Shown here piece by piece: positions 11,706 to 22,000 of a DNA stretch of 64,000 bases. Under the pieces are notes generated by a model that saw only the letters and a program-made list of their open reading frames with translations, was not told where the DNA came from and ran no database searches. Where the stretch lies: positions 58,556,001 through 58,620,000 of the forward strand of contig CM073596.1 of NCBI GenBank assembly GCA_037074705.1, read 5' to 3'. The DNA is from Zhengitettix transpicula. Its lineage: Eukaryota; Arthropoda; Insecta; Orthoptera; Tetrigidae. Position numbers and translations under genes: made by a program. The first letter of the stretch is position 1, and every line of letters starts with the position of its first letter.

Positions 11706-12559
11706 AGGAGACGGAGTTTATTTATTTAATATGCACACAAGTGAATTGAGCCATGATACAGAAAGTTGAACAATTAATTTAAGAGTTTATTACACTACAG
11801 ACAATAGTGACATCTGGCGGGAAAGACAATTTGATTTATGAAACAGGTATTACAATGACGCCTTCAGAATAGTTACATGTTTTAATATGCAATTAGAACC
11901 TGAAAATAAAATCAATGAGCTGTGGTAGAAAGTGAAAGTTGATCTACAACCAACACTTGGTATGCCATTTTTTTTCTGTCCAGAGTATAATAGTATATGC
12001 GGAGTAATTATTGTCCGAGTCTCGCGGTAATCGTCGCTTGTAACAACGGAGAATTGTGTGGATTTTTGCCAGCTCTGGGCCCCAAGGACTTTTTATGCGA
12101 GCTTCGTCCCTAGTTAATTGGCCAGGTGTTGAGATGGCGACAAGCATGGCCGACACCAGTTTCTCACTTGATTCACGATGCGTGAGAGAAGGTTCTGTCG
12201 TAAAAATGAGGGGTCAGCGTCCTTCATTAATACAGAGTGAGAGAGAGAGAGAGGGGGGGGGGGGGACCGGGAATAAAGAAATGGCCGATTGCCCGGTAGA
12301 AGCGTAGGGAAAATTTAAAAAATAAAACAATAACCATATTCTAAGTTATTATTATGAGTAAAAAAAAAGTCAGAACAGTTAATTAAATTTTAATTGAACT
12401 AATTCAGCTTATTCAGACTTATAAATTCAAATATATTTAAATTACAATTTAATTGCTTCGCTTTTGGCACTTAATTATTCATTTTAAAAATACATTCGGA
12501 CTCTGTATACTGGGACCGCTGTCACTCTAAGGACCAGGTCGAATTTAATAGATCTGCCC

Positions 12560-12880
12560 AACTAATGATGACGAACAGAGTTTTTTTTTTCTGTACCGTT
12601 CGACACGTTGGACCTTCCTTGACGATTTTTCACGTCTTCTCTTTACCCTAACTTGTTTCTTGCACGCTGCCTCTCTATTTCTGTTTTTCTTGTTGTTTTC
12701 TTCGCTTGGAGTGTATCTCTACATCTTTTTTTCTTCTTCTGATCTTCGTGACGATATTTCACGTCGTCTCTTTAACCTGCCTCTTTATTTCTGTTTTTCT
12801 TCTTTTCTTTTTTACTTTTCTTTGCCTTTTTTCACTTTTTCTTTCCCACCTATCTACTCCAAGACAATGGAATAATCTAA
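12560..12880 (+). repeat. PLE-like 3' tail, T/C-rich, copy 1
   Basis: Shares gacgaacagag...ctgt...acacgttgga, the catctt/cacgt...ctttaacctgcctcttt stretch and the closing agacaatggaata with 62895-63120. The leading motif is a mutated CTGAAGA...GAAACGTTG. Long pyrimidine runs give spurious hydrophobic frames. Confidence 0.45.
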
Positions 12881-12958
12881 ATGTTACCTCACCACTGTCA
12901 AAAAAATTTCAAATCCAGATTAAAATATACGGACGTAAAGGAATTACTAAATTAAATA

Positions 12959-13367
12959 ATGCAGGTTTATGACCAACACCCAGACAATTTTATTTATTTA
13001 TTTTCGACAACGTTTCGGTACCTGTTTGTTCCTTCCTCAGGTCTTTCCTGCGGGGAATTTTGTACAAAATAAATTTGTAGTTATCGAGAAGACAATGAAT
13101 TTACAAAAGTGACTGAACAAAGAATATTATACTATTATAGAACCTAAGAAACACTCACCTAAATATGCTAAATGTTCAAAACTATTTTCATATCCTATTG
13201 AAATATTTTTTGTTCAATCACTTTTGTAAATTTATTGGCTTCTCGTTAACAACAAATTTATTTAGTACAAATTCTCAGTAGGAAAGACCTGAGGAAGGAA
13301 CAAATACGTACCGAAACGTTGTCGTAAATAAATAAAAATATTGTCTGGTATTGGTCAGGAAACTGCA
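12959..13367. mobile_element. Fold-back element with terminal hammerhead-like motifs, copy B
   Basis: The same element as 1985-2423, about 90% similar by eye, lacking the internal motif duplication. Motifs at 13006-13040 (minus) and 13289-13323 (plus). The host-side flanks of copies A and B also match each other in reverse orientation (gaagattgt...atgaaataaa), so the element extends beyond the ends given or moved together with them. Confidence 0.7.
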
Positions 13368-14129
13368 TTATTTATTTCATATAAACAGACAATCTTCATA
13401 ATTACTAAATTATTATTGATTCAAATATACCGCCCTTATTTAGTCTATATTATTACCACTGTCTTCTTTTACGAGTCATTCCAGTAACGATGTATAGAAA
13501 ATCTAGTATTTTTCTTATGCTTCTATTTCTACCCTTCAACGCGTCGCTACCTTGTTTCAGTGATTGTTATTCGCAGCCATAGAAGACTTTTTTTTGCAGA
13601 TTACCTTGAATCCTGTATTTCGTGTCATCCGAACGCGAACAATTTGGCATTTCTGCGTCACGACACCTCGGATTTTCCTCCTTTTCACAAAAGAGCGTTT
13701 CCCGCAATTCATCCCATCCAGATCCCCTCCAGGACGTTGTGGAAGGAATAGAAAGGCCATCCACCGGACAGCGTGACTCACAAAATAGCTTCTTCGCCAC
13801 GGTCATCTGTGAGGGGAATTCCTGTTAACACGCGAAGGAACCTCTTTGGTCTCTTCTTGTCCTTGGCCACTTTGGTCAGCCGTGCCCACAAAAAAAGGTC
13901 CGAGTCATCTGTCAACGTTAATTAGAATGGTCGCTGCGCAGCTTTCGCACACGGTGTGTGTCGACGTCCGTCTCACCTCTGGACCACCTCATTATGCACT
14001 CTGCTGCAGTTAATTCTCCCTATAGGAATACATTTACAATATCGAGAAGCCTTTACTGTATTAAGAGTCAAAGAAAAAAATTAACGTAGATGAACGAAGA
14101 TGATTGCACTTGAATAATTAAGACATCAC
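13368..14129. other. No gene recognised; open GC-richer island
   Basis: Between 13560 and 13830 all three + frames and two minus frames are open. One + frame (HPDPLQDVVEGIERPSTGQ) looks protein-like and follows a tttttttgcag acceptor, but no homology or phase partner was found. Confidence 0.3.
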
Positions 14130-14760
14130 AAATTCGTCCAAATTTTTAAAGAATGTCAAACATCCATTATTTACAGATCTACTAAATATACTCTTTCCCA
14201 CTTGATTAAAACTCACAAGGACCCACCTGACACCTACAGCAAACATAGTGTAGTTTACAAAATCTCTTGCTGCTACATAGGGCAAACAAAACGTTCCCTC
14301 AATACCCGCATCAAGGAACATTTGTCTAATATCAAAATTCCCAACGATAAACATATCATCAATTCGAAACACACATTTGTTTGGCGAAACGCTAAGATTT
14401 TACACGACACAATTGCAGAGATGCTTCACATTAAATCAAACATCACAGCTATTAACGTACAAACAGGCAACAATGAAACTCAACAATTGCTACGATCCCT
14501 TATTGTTACGCTAAACCTTCTTCTGTTTTCCCATTGTCGTCGCTCCCTCATTGTTACGCGAAGACTCTTCGGCTCTCCCATTGTCGTTGCGTTTTCCGTA
14601 GCTGTATTAGTGTTTCGTCGACTGACGAGTGTAGTTGTGTCGCTCTAGGCTCTTCTTAACACCTGAAGGAAGGAACAAGGATCCCAGGAACGTTGCAGCG
14701 GTATTTATATTATCATTTATTTTGTCTGTATTTGGCTATGTTTATTATTATTGTTAAAAA
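14130..14760 (+). pseudogene. Penelope-like element: GIY-YIG endonuclease remnant and 3' end
   Basis: The + frame gives YTLSHLIKTHKDPP, then VVYKISC, CYIGQTKRSLNTRIKEHLSN, INSKHTFVW and AEMLHIK. These are the hallmarks of the C-terminal GIY-YIG endonuclease of Penelope-like retroelements, with the Cys-containing insert before YIG shortened. The reading decays after about 14460. The 3' end (14641-14760) is the family-1 repeat with cctgaaggaaggaacaagga and ggaacgttg. The reverse-transcriptase part is missing, so this is a 5'-truncated copy. Confidence 0.75.
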
Positions 14761-15854
14761 TTGTTTGTATTTTGTGAAACCCACAAGCACAGTCTGCTAT
14801 CGACTTCTTCCTCCCGTCGGTTTAACCATTAAATGAAATTAATTATTAATGGTCACGACAAGTTATCAGTTTGTAAGAGGGGAAATATCTTGGGAAAATA
14901 CAGGAATTGGAGTATCGGAGTATATTATATTTATAGGTGAAATCCGTATGGAAAAACTGCCTACAGGTAGGAAAACAACTGTAAAATAATAACTTTAGGA
15001 GTATAGAAACACGGAAAAGTTCACAGAGGGAAAATAAACAAATAGAAAGTTTAATTTCTCCGGTTTGAGTTTCAAGTTTGTAAGTGATTCCCCTGACTGT
15101 CGGCATGAAATTCTATACGTCAAAGAGACATTCCTCCTTAATGGGTGGTAATTGACTCTGCAGCCAGCTTCACCATAACGAGTTAATTTCTGTATCTGTC
15201 CCCTTCCGTTACTTCCAAAGACCCGCATTCCCTTATCATTACTTACCGACCGTGGTCTCCTTCAGGTTTCACACTAATTGACTGATTTCACGTTCCTTAA
15301 TATTTTAGTAGTTTCCAACCGCCTTCGTGGGCAGACGCGGTCACCGCAATTTCTTATTCTGCGAAAGCTCCCAAGTACTACGCACTGATAAACCGGTGCC
15401 TTATAAACCTCAACTAGTTTCTTTCACGGTCATTCCTTAACTTCTATGAAAGTTCTCTTAGACGATCATCTGGCATTTGCTGAGCGATATCTCGTTAGTT
15501 GAAGACCTCAGTGGACCTGCAACGTCACTGATGAGTTTTGTAAAGAAAAATAAGTAAATTCTCGGTAGTAGTTTATTAAGAAACTGTAGAGAAATCGACC
15601 TTGGCATTTCCCCTCTGAATTTTGCTTGGAAAACAGGACTGACGCGTTTCTGGGTTCTTTAGGGGGAAAAAAAACATTCTTCAATTGGAAACCATCCTCA
15701 GTAGATCTGCAGCCATTCAATCCCCCTGCTGGTAGAAATATTGTCTTCGTGTACCGATCAACTACGTATAAGACAAGTGTGTCGTTCTTCCTCTCTCGTC
15801 GTTTCTTGCGCTCTCTGTTCGTGGTTTCCTTGAGGTCCATTAGCCTCGATACAG
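14761..15854. other. No gene recognised
   Basis: Unassigned intergenic DNA. Minus-strand frames at 14846-15228 and 15508-15870 show no family motif. Confidence 0.4.
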
Positions 15855-15944
15855 TTTGCGTTCCTCTCACCGCTTCTTTGGAGCCGACACCCTACGGACG
15901 GCCCGACACAAACACTCGCTTAATCCAGATCCTCCTCCTTCTTG
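15855..15944 (+). CDS. Candidate upstream ine exon
   Basis: A 90-nt segment between acceptor cctcgatacag and donor gtaaga. The frame starting at 15856 is open (RSSHRFFGADTLRTARHKH, then NPDPPPS) and leaves in phase 2, which fits 16503. The other two frames contain a stop or a hydrophobic reading. No homology is recognised. Confidence 0.18.
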
Positions 15945-16502
15945 GTAAGATTAGTGAATTGTTATTGAACTTCAACTAAACACCTCAACATTTTCCCAAG
16001 TAAGATACAATAAGAAGAATGATTGGATTGAAAAAAACCAATCAAGTTTCATATTAAATACTTAACAAAGGGGGTGCTTTTGAGATTGTCTGAGGATTTA
16101 TGAAATGGATTTTTCTTGTAACCTGGAAAATACTCGTATAGTAAACCTGTTTAACGTGCTTTCTCATTAACACACCCATATTAAGGTGTCTGAGAAAGTA
16201 AACAGATTTATGAATGGAAAACCGCAAAATGTTTATTCATACTTTTCTCTAGAAATGTCACTGAATAAACTTGCGCCTTTTAGGGTAAATCTGAGAAAAT
16301 TTTGATGTAGAAAATTTTTTTAACTCTCCCCTACGATCCAAATAAATACTATTTGGTGGTTAAATTCAGTTTCTGATCTCCTTACAGCCACCTAAAATCC
16401 AATCTGGGAATAAGTGTGTTAATACAATTTTATTTATACAACTATTTCCATAATAGTGCAGATACAATCGTAACGGACTTTGCATTTTTTTTTACTGCTC
16501 AG

Positions 16503-16651
16503 TCTTGGATTCATAGTAGTGGCTCGTGCACCACAACAAGCGTGTCGAACTCTGCGAGGGTCAGTTGGATCTCACACTTGTTCGGAGGTGACTATATGGA
16601 CATCAGAAACGGAATTCAAGCGCCGAATGGTTGTTATAATGGATCGTGATG
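16503..16651 (+). CDS. Candidate upstream ine exon
   Basis: An open 149-nt segment between a strong acceptor (a run of T then actgctcag) and donor gtaagg. Incoming phase 2 and outgoing phase 1 match the neighbouring candidates at 15855 and 18709. The frame includes SLGFIVVARAPQQ and ETEFKRRMVVIMDRDG. No family is recognised. It could equally be a chance open frame in a locally GC-richer island. Confidence 0.2.
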
Positions 16652-17159
16652 GTAAGGCAAGGTAATTTGGTTGCAAGTTGTGAGAGGGTGTAATGCGAGT
16701 ATCTCGCGACTGGGAGGAACAGTTGATTCAATAATGAATGGCGGCGGGCTCCATTTGAGACGTGTGGCCTCTACGTGACCTGCAGCCCCAATGTCCGAAG
16801 TGTGCGGGGGACACCGCTGGATCTTGAAGATCTGCCCCTCAGTGATTAAGGTACGGTAGATGCGGATAGTGGAACAACGACCGTTCGGTCGGTCAGTGTT
16901 GTTCATTTACCGCCGTTTTCTGCCAAATCACCCTCAGAAGGACTTTTTTCCGGTGGTCAATTAACTGATCTGTCTTGTAGAGTGAGAGTTCCCCAGTAAC
17001 CAGGCTCTAAATCTTCGACCCAATGTCGTAATCGTCATTATGACGTTTAAACGGATTACATAATTTTTAAATAACATGATTGGGTCCCGATGCAGACCCT
17101 CATCAGGCATATGAAGACTAAACTACTTATTTATGGGGTATAAGGTAGGAATTGGATTT

Positions 17160-17965
17160 TTTTTATTTGATTCGATTTAATTTTATTCCATTAGTCCTCG
17201 TACGAGGACGTCATTACATAAAATTACAATACAATAATTGGATGCTACAATTATAAATAATTAGAAGTTACAATAAAAATACTAAAATATGTGAACACAA
17301 ATTTTCCCGTCCAACATAAGTAAAATAACTATAAAATGAAAAAAATTACGTATGATTGAAAATAAGAATAATAAAGATAGTCAATACATACAAAAAAAAG
17401 GTAATATAAATACCACACAACGTTTCTGGGATCCTTGTTCCTTTCGTCGGGTGCTAAGAAGAGCCTAGAGCGACACAACTGCACTGGTCAGTTGACTACC
17501 TTATTACAAATTTCCACATCACAAACTTGTCCAAATATTCATTAAAATAACTATATTAATAACCACAAAAATAATAATTCTTTAACTATACTAAGGGTAT
17601 AATATAATATTTACAGTCCTCAAAAAAAAATTCGATACGCCCTAGTAAAAAAAATTAATGATTAGAGAATTAACTATCATAAAATATAGAATTACACATC
17701 ACGCAAGAATAAATACGAAAACATGACACATACGCACACACTTGGAGGAAACACAAACGACGGAAACAGAGCGACGAGGAATCTACTAACTCCAGGCCGT
17801 ACATGAAACAAACAGACCAACACAGACTAAGTAAGTTATTATTAGCAACACATTGAACACTTTTGAAGTTTAAAATAAATAAATTATTAGAGGAACGAGC
17901 AAGAAACTCCTGTACTGAGTAAAACAACCGCAGCCTTTCAGTAGAATATTTTTACATTGAATCCC
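17160..17965 (-). pseudogene. LINE 3' end (L2/CR1-type), interrupted
   Basis: On the minus strand the last residues of an RT protein (LFYSVQEFLARSS) are followed by a 3' UTR shared with 22855-23110, then the terminal hairpin at 17194-17209 and an A/T-rich tail. A family-1 PLE repeat (17400-17510) is inserted in the UTR. Confidence 0.6.
17194..17209 (-). other. LINE 3'-terminal hairpin, copy A
   Basis: GTCCTCGTACGAGGAC is perfectly self-complementary. The same position in the other three copies of this LINE tail also forms a hairpin. Such 3' stem-loops are the RT recognition site in L2-type LINEs. Confidence 0.6.
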
Positions 17966-17971
17966 AAAAAC

Positions 17972-18512
17972 CCTTGTAGTTATTATTGTTCTTTACCTCT
18001 GGAGGAAGACTATTGCCCGACCTACCTGATGCAGGTTTTTCTAGGGTTTTCCCTGCATTTCTTTAGGCGAATGCCGGGTAGGATCCTTAAACCATAGCCC
18101 GAGGGCCATAGTAACCCTTGGCTACCTTCCTCTACCCTTCCGCATCCCCCCTTTCAAATCCCTTCCTATGCTATTAAAGGGGAGTTGCCCAATGTGGATT
18201 ACCCTCATGTAGCCTGTTGCCCTAAAAAATAAAAAAAAATAAAAAAACTATTGTATAAAACTATCCCTGAGTGGTGAATACGTCTCTGGTAGAGAGCAAA
18301 GATCTTACACCTCTTGTAGTTATTGTTCTTTGCATCTGGAGGAAGACTACTGTATAAAACTATCTGTCAATGGTGAATACGTCTCTGGTAGACAGCAAAG
18401 ATCTTACACTTCTTGTAGTTATTATTGTTCTTTGCATCTGGAGGAAGACTATTGTATAAAACTATCTGTGAATGGTAAAGACTTCTCTGGTAGAGAGCAA
18501 AGATCTTACACC
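17972..18512 (+). repeat. Three-unit tandem repeat (about 100-bp period) split by a SINE-like copy
   Basis: Units contain cttgtagttat, ggaggaagactattgtataa and tctctggtagasagcaaagatc. Unit 1 is split at 18016-18245. Units 2 and 3 run continuously and keep one frame open with a 34-residue period (HLEEDYCIKLSVNG). No known protein repeat. Confidence 0.7.
18016..18245 (+). mobile_element. SINE-like retroposon, 5'-truncated copy
   Basis: Begins at cccgacctacc in the middle of the family consensus and ends gttgccctaaaaaataaa. The flanking actattg on both sides is probably the target duplication. Confidence 0.75.
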
Positions 18513-18708
18513 TGATCGATTTCTAGTCTCATAATAGTGAGACTTGCCATTCGTTTGAAAAATTAATTACATTATAGTTAGAAAGGAACTGACTTTCCTT
18601 TCGTTCAGCATAAAGAACCATTGTGAATAGTTTTTGGAGAAACATTCCACTGTCTGAAAGGAATTATTTGGTGTACTCTCTGCTCTCCAAACGTCAAATT
18701 TCTTTCAG

Positions 18709-18806
18709 TACTCCCACAGCAGCAGGAGGAAGGCTGCGAACGATTAGACACAAATTTAGAACCGTGGGAGGGTTACCCGTGGCAGTTGAAGGCCCGGGGA
18801 AGCGAG
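18709..18806 (+). CDS. Candidate upstream ine exon (N-terminal extension)
   Basis: An open 98-nt segment after the pyrimidine-rich acceptor aaatttctttcag. It enters in phase 1 and leaves in phase 0, exactly the phase needed to join 18931. It encodes a charged Gln/Glu-rich stretch (LPQQQEEGCERLDTN, later EPWEGYPWQLKARGSE). The donor (GAG|gtccgc) is weak and TAA follows shortly after. No homology is recognised. It is offered because Drosophila ine has a long-N-terminus isoform, and frames were picked with the joining in mind. Confidence 0.22.
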
Positions 18807-18930
18807 GTCCGCTAACCACTTGGCCACACACCTGGTCGTCTTGTTGACGGAGGTGGTGCGCGCGCAGAGCTGCTGGTGACGTCTTCAGCAGGTGAAGAAG
18901 GTGTTAAGTGAGTGTCGTCTCTCCTCACAG

Positions 18931-19025
18931 TCGAGAGACATGACGTTCGAGGTGTTCGAGGTCCAGGAGCCTGGCTTCTTCACCCGGCGGCGACTCGAGA
19001 GCCAAGGTTTCATCCAGATCCGCCC
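18931..19025 (+). CDS. ine: ine exon, N-terminal cytoplasmic segment
   Basis: A 95-nt exon with acceptor ctctcctcacag and donor gtgagt. It enters in phase 0 and leaves with two bases (CC) that the G at 34840 completes, so it joins the TM1 exon in frame and reads through to a PTDDDAST stretch. It encodes an acidic then basic cytoplasmic segment ([12 protein letters not shown], then [15 protein letters not shown]). The ATG at 18940 is the only in-frame Met and could start a short isoform. The good acceptor just before it suggests an internal exon of a longer one. Assignment rests on splice sites, phase and codon-like composition rather than on a remembered homologue. Confidence 0.7.
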
Positions 19026-22000
19026 GTGAGTACTACGGTGTTGCGTAACCTGTCCGTCGACCTCTATTGTTCTGGCCATTAATCTCCATAACCTTCCACC
19101 GTCCATTGTCTCTGTCCCACCAGACGCGTCTATTGCTATTTGTTACCTTCTTCCTTCACGGGAAGTTCTCTCAGGTTCTACTTATACTTTTATGGCTTTA
19201 TAAAAAAAAATTTGATGGGAATGGACTCGGAGGAAAGCTTCAGTGACGGTTACTAGGAGTGCCATTATCATCTTGATAGTCTCTAGTTCCACCTAACGCT
19301 TGTGCCTGATCTCAAAAATCGTTTCAATCTCCGAATCTGATTGCGCTGTTTATTTTTTTTCAGGTTAAATCTTCATTATCAATTTGTTTACATTTGTTTT
19401 CTTATATGACGGTAAAATTTTGCCAAATAGAACGTCTAAAGTTGGACGAAATTTGCACTTCACCTGAGAAAGATGTAAGAGTACGCCTCCGAAACGTCGT
19501 GGCTTACTTTACCCCGGGTGGAGGAAACCGAAGATCTGTTTATCTAAACTTGCAATAATTTTTGTAATGGTGAATATTCTATTTGCGTTCCCTTGGGTGT
19601 ATGTTATTTACGATATGGAGGAAGAACAGTTATTGATCTATAAAAAAGAAGGATTTATCTTACAGTCTACTAAGCCGACTTTATTTTAATAGGTAAATAA
19701 ATTCATGAGCCGTAAATTAAGGGTTGAGTGGAACCATGAGGAGAAAAACATTTATTGCCCATGGAATATAATTAATTTGAGTATTATTAGGAGTGTGTGA
19801 CAGTTCAAAATGTTAATCAAGTACTTTATCCTCAAAAAAAAAATTCTTCTACCTCATCTTCGAGAAAATACGCAATTTTATCGAACAAGGAGAAGAATAT
19901 TGTATTATGACTCCAATGACGTAGTAATAATGTATTAACATATACATAAAACGTCTGTTTTGAATTAATGACCTCATACGGACACTTTTTATTTTCAATT
20001 TTTATCACGACGACGTTTCGACACCATTTTTTTTTGTATCTCCTTCAGAGTGTTTCCCCTATTAACACAATAAACTAGCAAAACTAAACGAAACAAGTTA
20101 TTAAATTCACAACAATGCTTTTTTAACGGGGATCCGAGGCACACTACTCACTTAATACTAACACGGAAAATGCCTGAAGGAGATTAAAAAAAAGGTATCG
20201 AAACGTCGTCATAATTAATTTTTTTTTAAAAAAAAACATTATTAAAAGTGTCTTATAAGGTCATCAATTGCTTTATCATCATCATCATCATCTCTGCTTG
20301 AAGCTGTCCGGCATTGCTGCCAACTGTTCATGAATGCCTTTATACGTTTCAAAAGTTCACCTCTAACAGGCATAGAAATAATAAAACAATTGATGACCTT
20401 ATGACTTTTTATTTTTTATTACGACGACGTTTCGATACCTTTTTTTTGTATCTTCTCCCCTTTTTTTCCCCTATTAACACAATAAAATACCGAAACTAAA
20501 CGAAACAAGTTATTAAATTCACACAGTGCTTTTTAACGGGGATCCGAGGCACACTATAACACGGAAAATGCCTGAAGAGGATTAAAAAAAAGGTAACGAA
20601 ACGTCGTCATAATTAAAATTTTAAATATACAAAGTGTCTTATAAGGTCATCAATTGCTGTATCATCATCATCTCTGCTTGAAGCTGTCCGGCATTGCTGC
20701 CAACTGTACACGAATGCCTTTATACGTTTCAAAAGTTCACGTTTCTCAGGTATAGAAATAAATAATAAAACAATTGATGAACTTATACAAAGACTTTTTA
20801 TTTTTTTTAATTTTTATTACGACGACGTTTCGATACCTTTTTTTTGTATCTTCTTCACATTTTCCCCCCAAATTAACACAATAAACTAGCAAAACTAAAC
20901 GAAACAATTTATTAAATTCACGCAGGTCCGAGGCACACTATTCACTTAACGCTAACACGGAAAATACCCGAAGAAGATACCAAAAAAAAAAGTATCGAAA
21001 CGTCGTCATAATAAAAAATTTAAAAAAATATATAAAAAGTGTCTGTATAAGGTGGTCGATTGTTTTATTATTTCTATATCTGTTAAGCGTGAACTTTTGA
21101 AAAGGTATTCATGGACAGTTGGCAGCAATGCCGGACAGCTTCAAGCAGAGATGATGATGATAAAGCAATTGATGACCTTATAAGACATTTTGTATATTTA
21201 AAATTTTAATTATGACGACGTTTCGTTACCTTTTTTTTAATCCTCTTCAGGCATTTTCCGTGTTATTATTAAGTGAGTAGTGTGCCTCGGATCCCCGTTA
21301 AAAAAGCATTGTGTGAATTTAATAACTTGTTTCGTTTAGTTTTGGTAGTTTATTTTGTTAATAGGGGAAAAAATGTGAAGAAGATACAAAAAAAAGGTAT
21401 CGAAACGTCGTCGTAATAAAAAATAAAAAGTCTTTGTATAAGGTCGTCAATTGCTTTATTATTTCTATGCCTGTTAAAGATGAACTTTTGAAATGTATAA
21501 AGACATTCATGGACAGTTGGCAGCAGTGCCGGACAGCTTCAAACAGAGATGACGTCAGAGTTTATTAGCATGCTTTCATAATAAAAAAATGTTTTACAAA
21601 TCGAACGATACCCCGAGAGGTCCAGAAGGATTTTTTGAAACGTTTCCCGTTTTTATTTCGAATGTTGGTAGTAAAGAGTATACTTGTTTTTTTTCCCCCA
21701 CACACAAGATAAAATAAGTTCACCTCAGATGCCGAGGTAGATAACAATTATTATGGCTGAACCACTTGACGGTATTTTTTTAAAAAAAATTAGAATGACA
21801 CGTCTTTATTTCGGAGGCTTGGCGATTGTTTTTGTTTACAGGTGATGTAAAAAACAATTATCGTAACGGTTATAATTAGAGGAAAATAACTCGCTGCAAG
21901 AGTTGATTAGCAACGCCGTGATGAATACAAATGTGTTCGATGTTGACCAGAGTCACCAGAATTTATGGGCGTCCTTGTAGCAAACGGTGGGTAGGGAAAC

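Larger units (their letters stand above)
19968..21570. mobile_element. Nested array of PLE-derived fold-back units, family 2
   Basis: Four units of about 250 bp, each with inverted hammerhead-like ends, alternate with four copies of a 130-bp spacer (gctgtccggcattgctgcca). Order and orientation by eye: U+ S+ U+ S+ U+ S- U- S-. The right quarter is therefore inverted relative to the left. Units start near 19968, 20393, 20790 and 21180; spacers lie near 20265, 20640, 21045 and 21440. Core sequence cgaaacaagttattaaattc and ggggatccgaggcacacta is shared by most units; the third is internally shortened. Confidence 0.7.

Noticed and set aside
12660..12972. Phe/Ser-rich hydrophobic frames
   Set aside because: They come from long pyrimidine tracts in a T/C-rich PLE-like tail, not from a membrane protein gene.
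18330..18515. Repeat protein with a 34-residue period
   Set aside because: Only two units, no flanking exon signals, and the same DNA repeat outside the frame contains stops; treated as a non-coding tandem repeat.
18885..19106. Minus-strand frame over the ine N-terminal exon
   Set aside because: Shadow of the + strand exon, which has proper splice sites and joins in phase with ine.
19968..21570. CRISPR-like array (repeat-spacer alternation)
   Set aside because: Units are about 250 bp, palindromic, and the spacers are copies of each other; the genome is an arthropod's.
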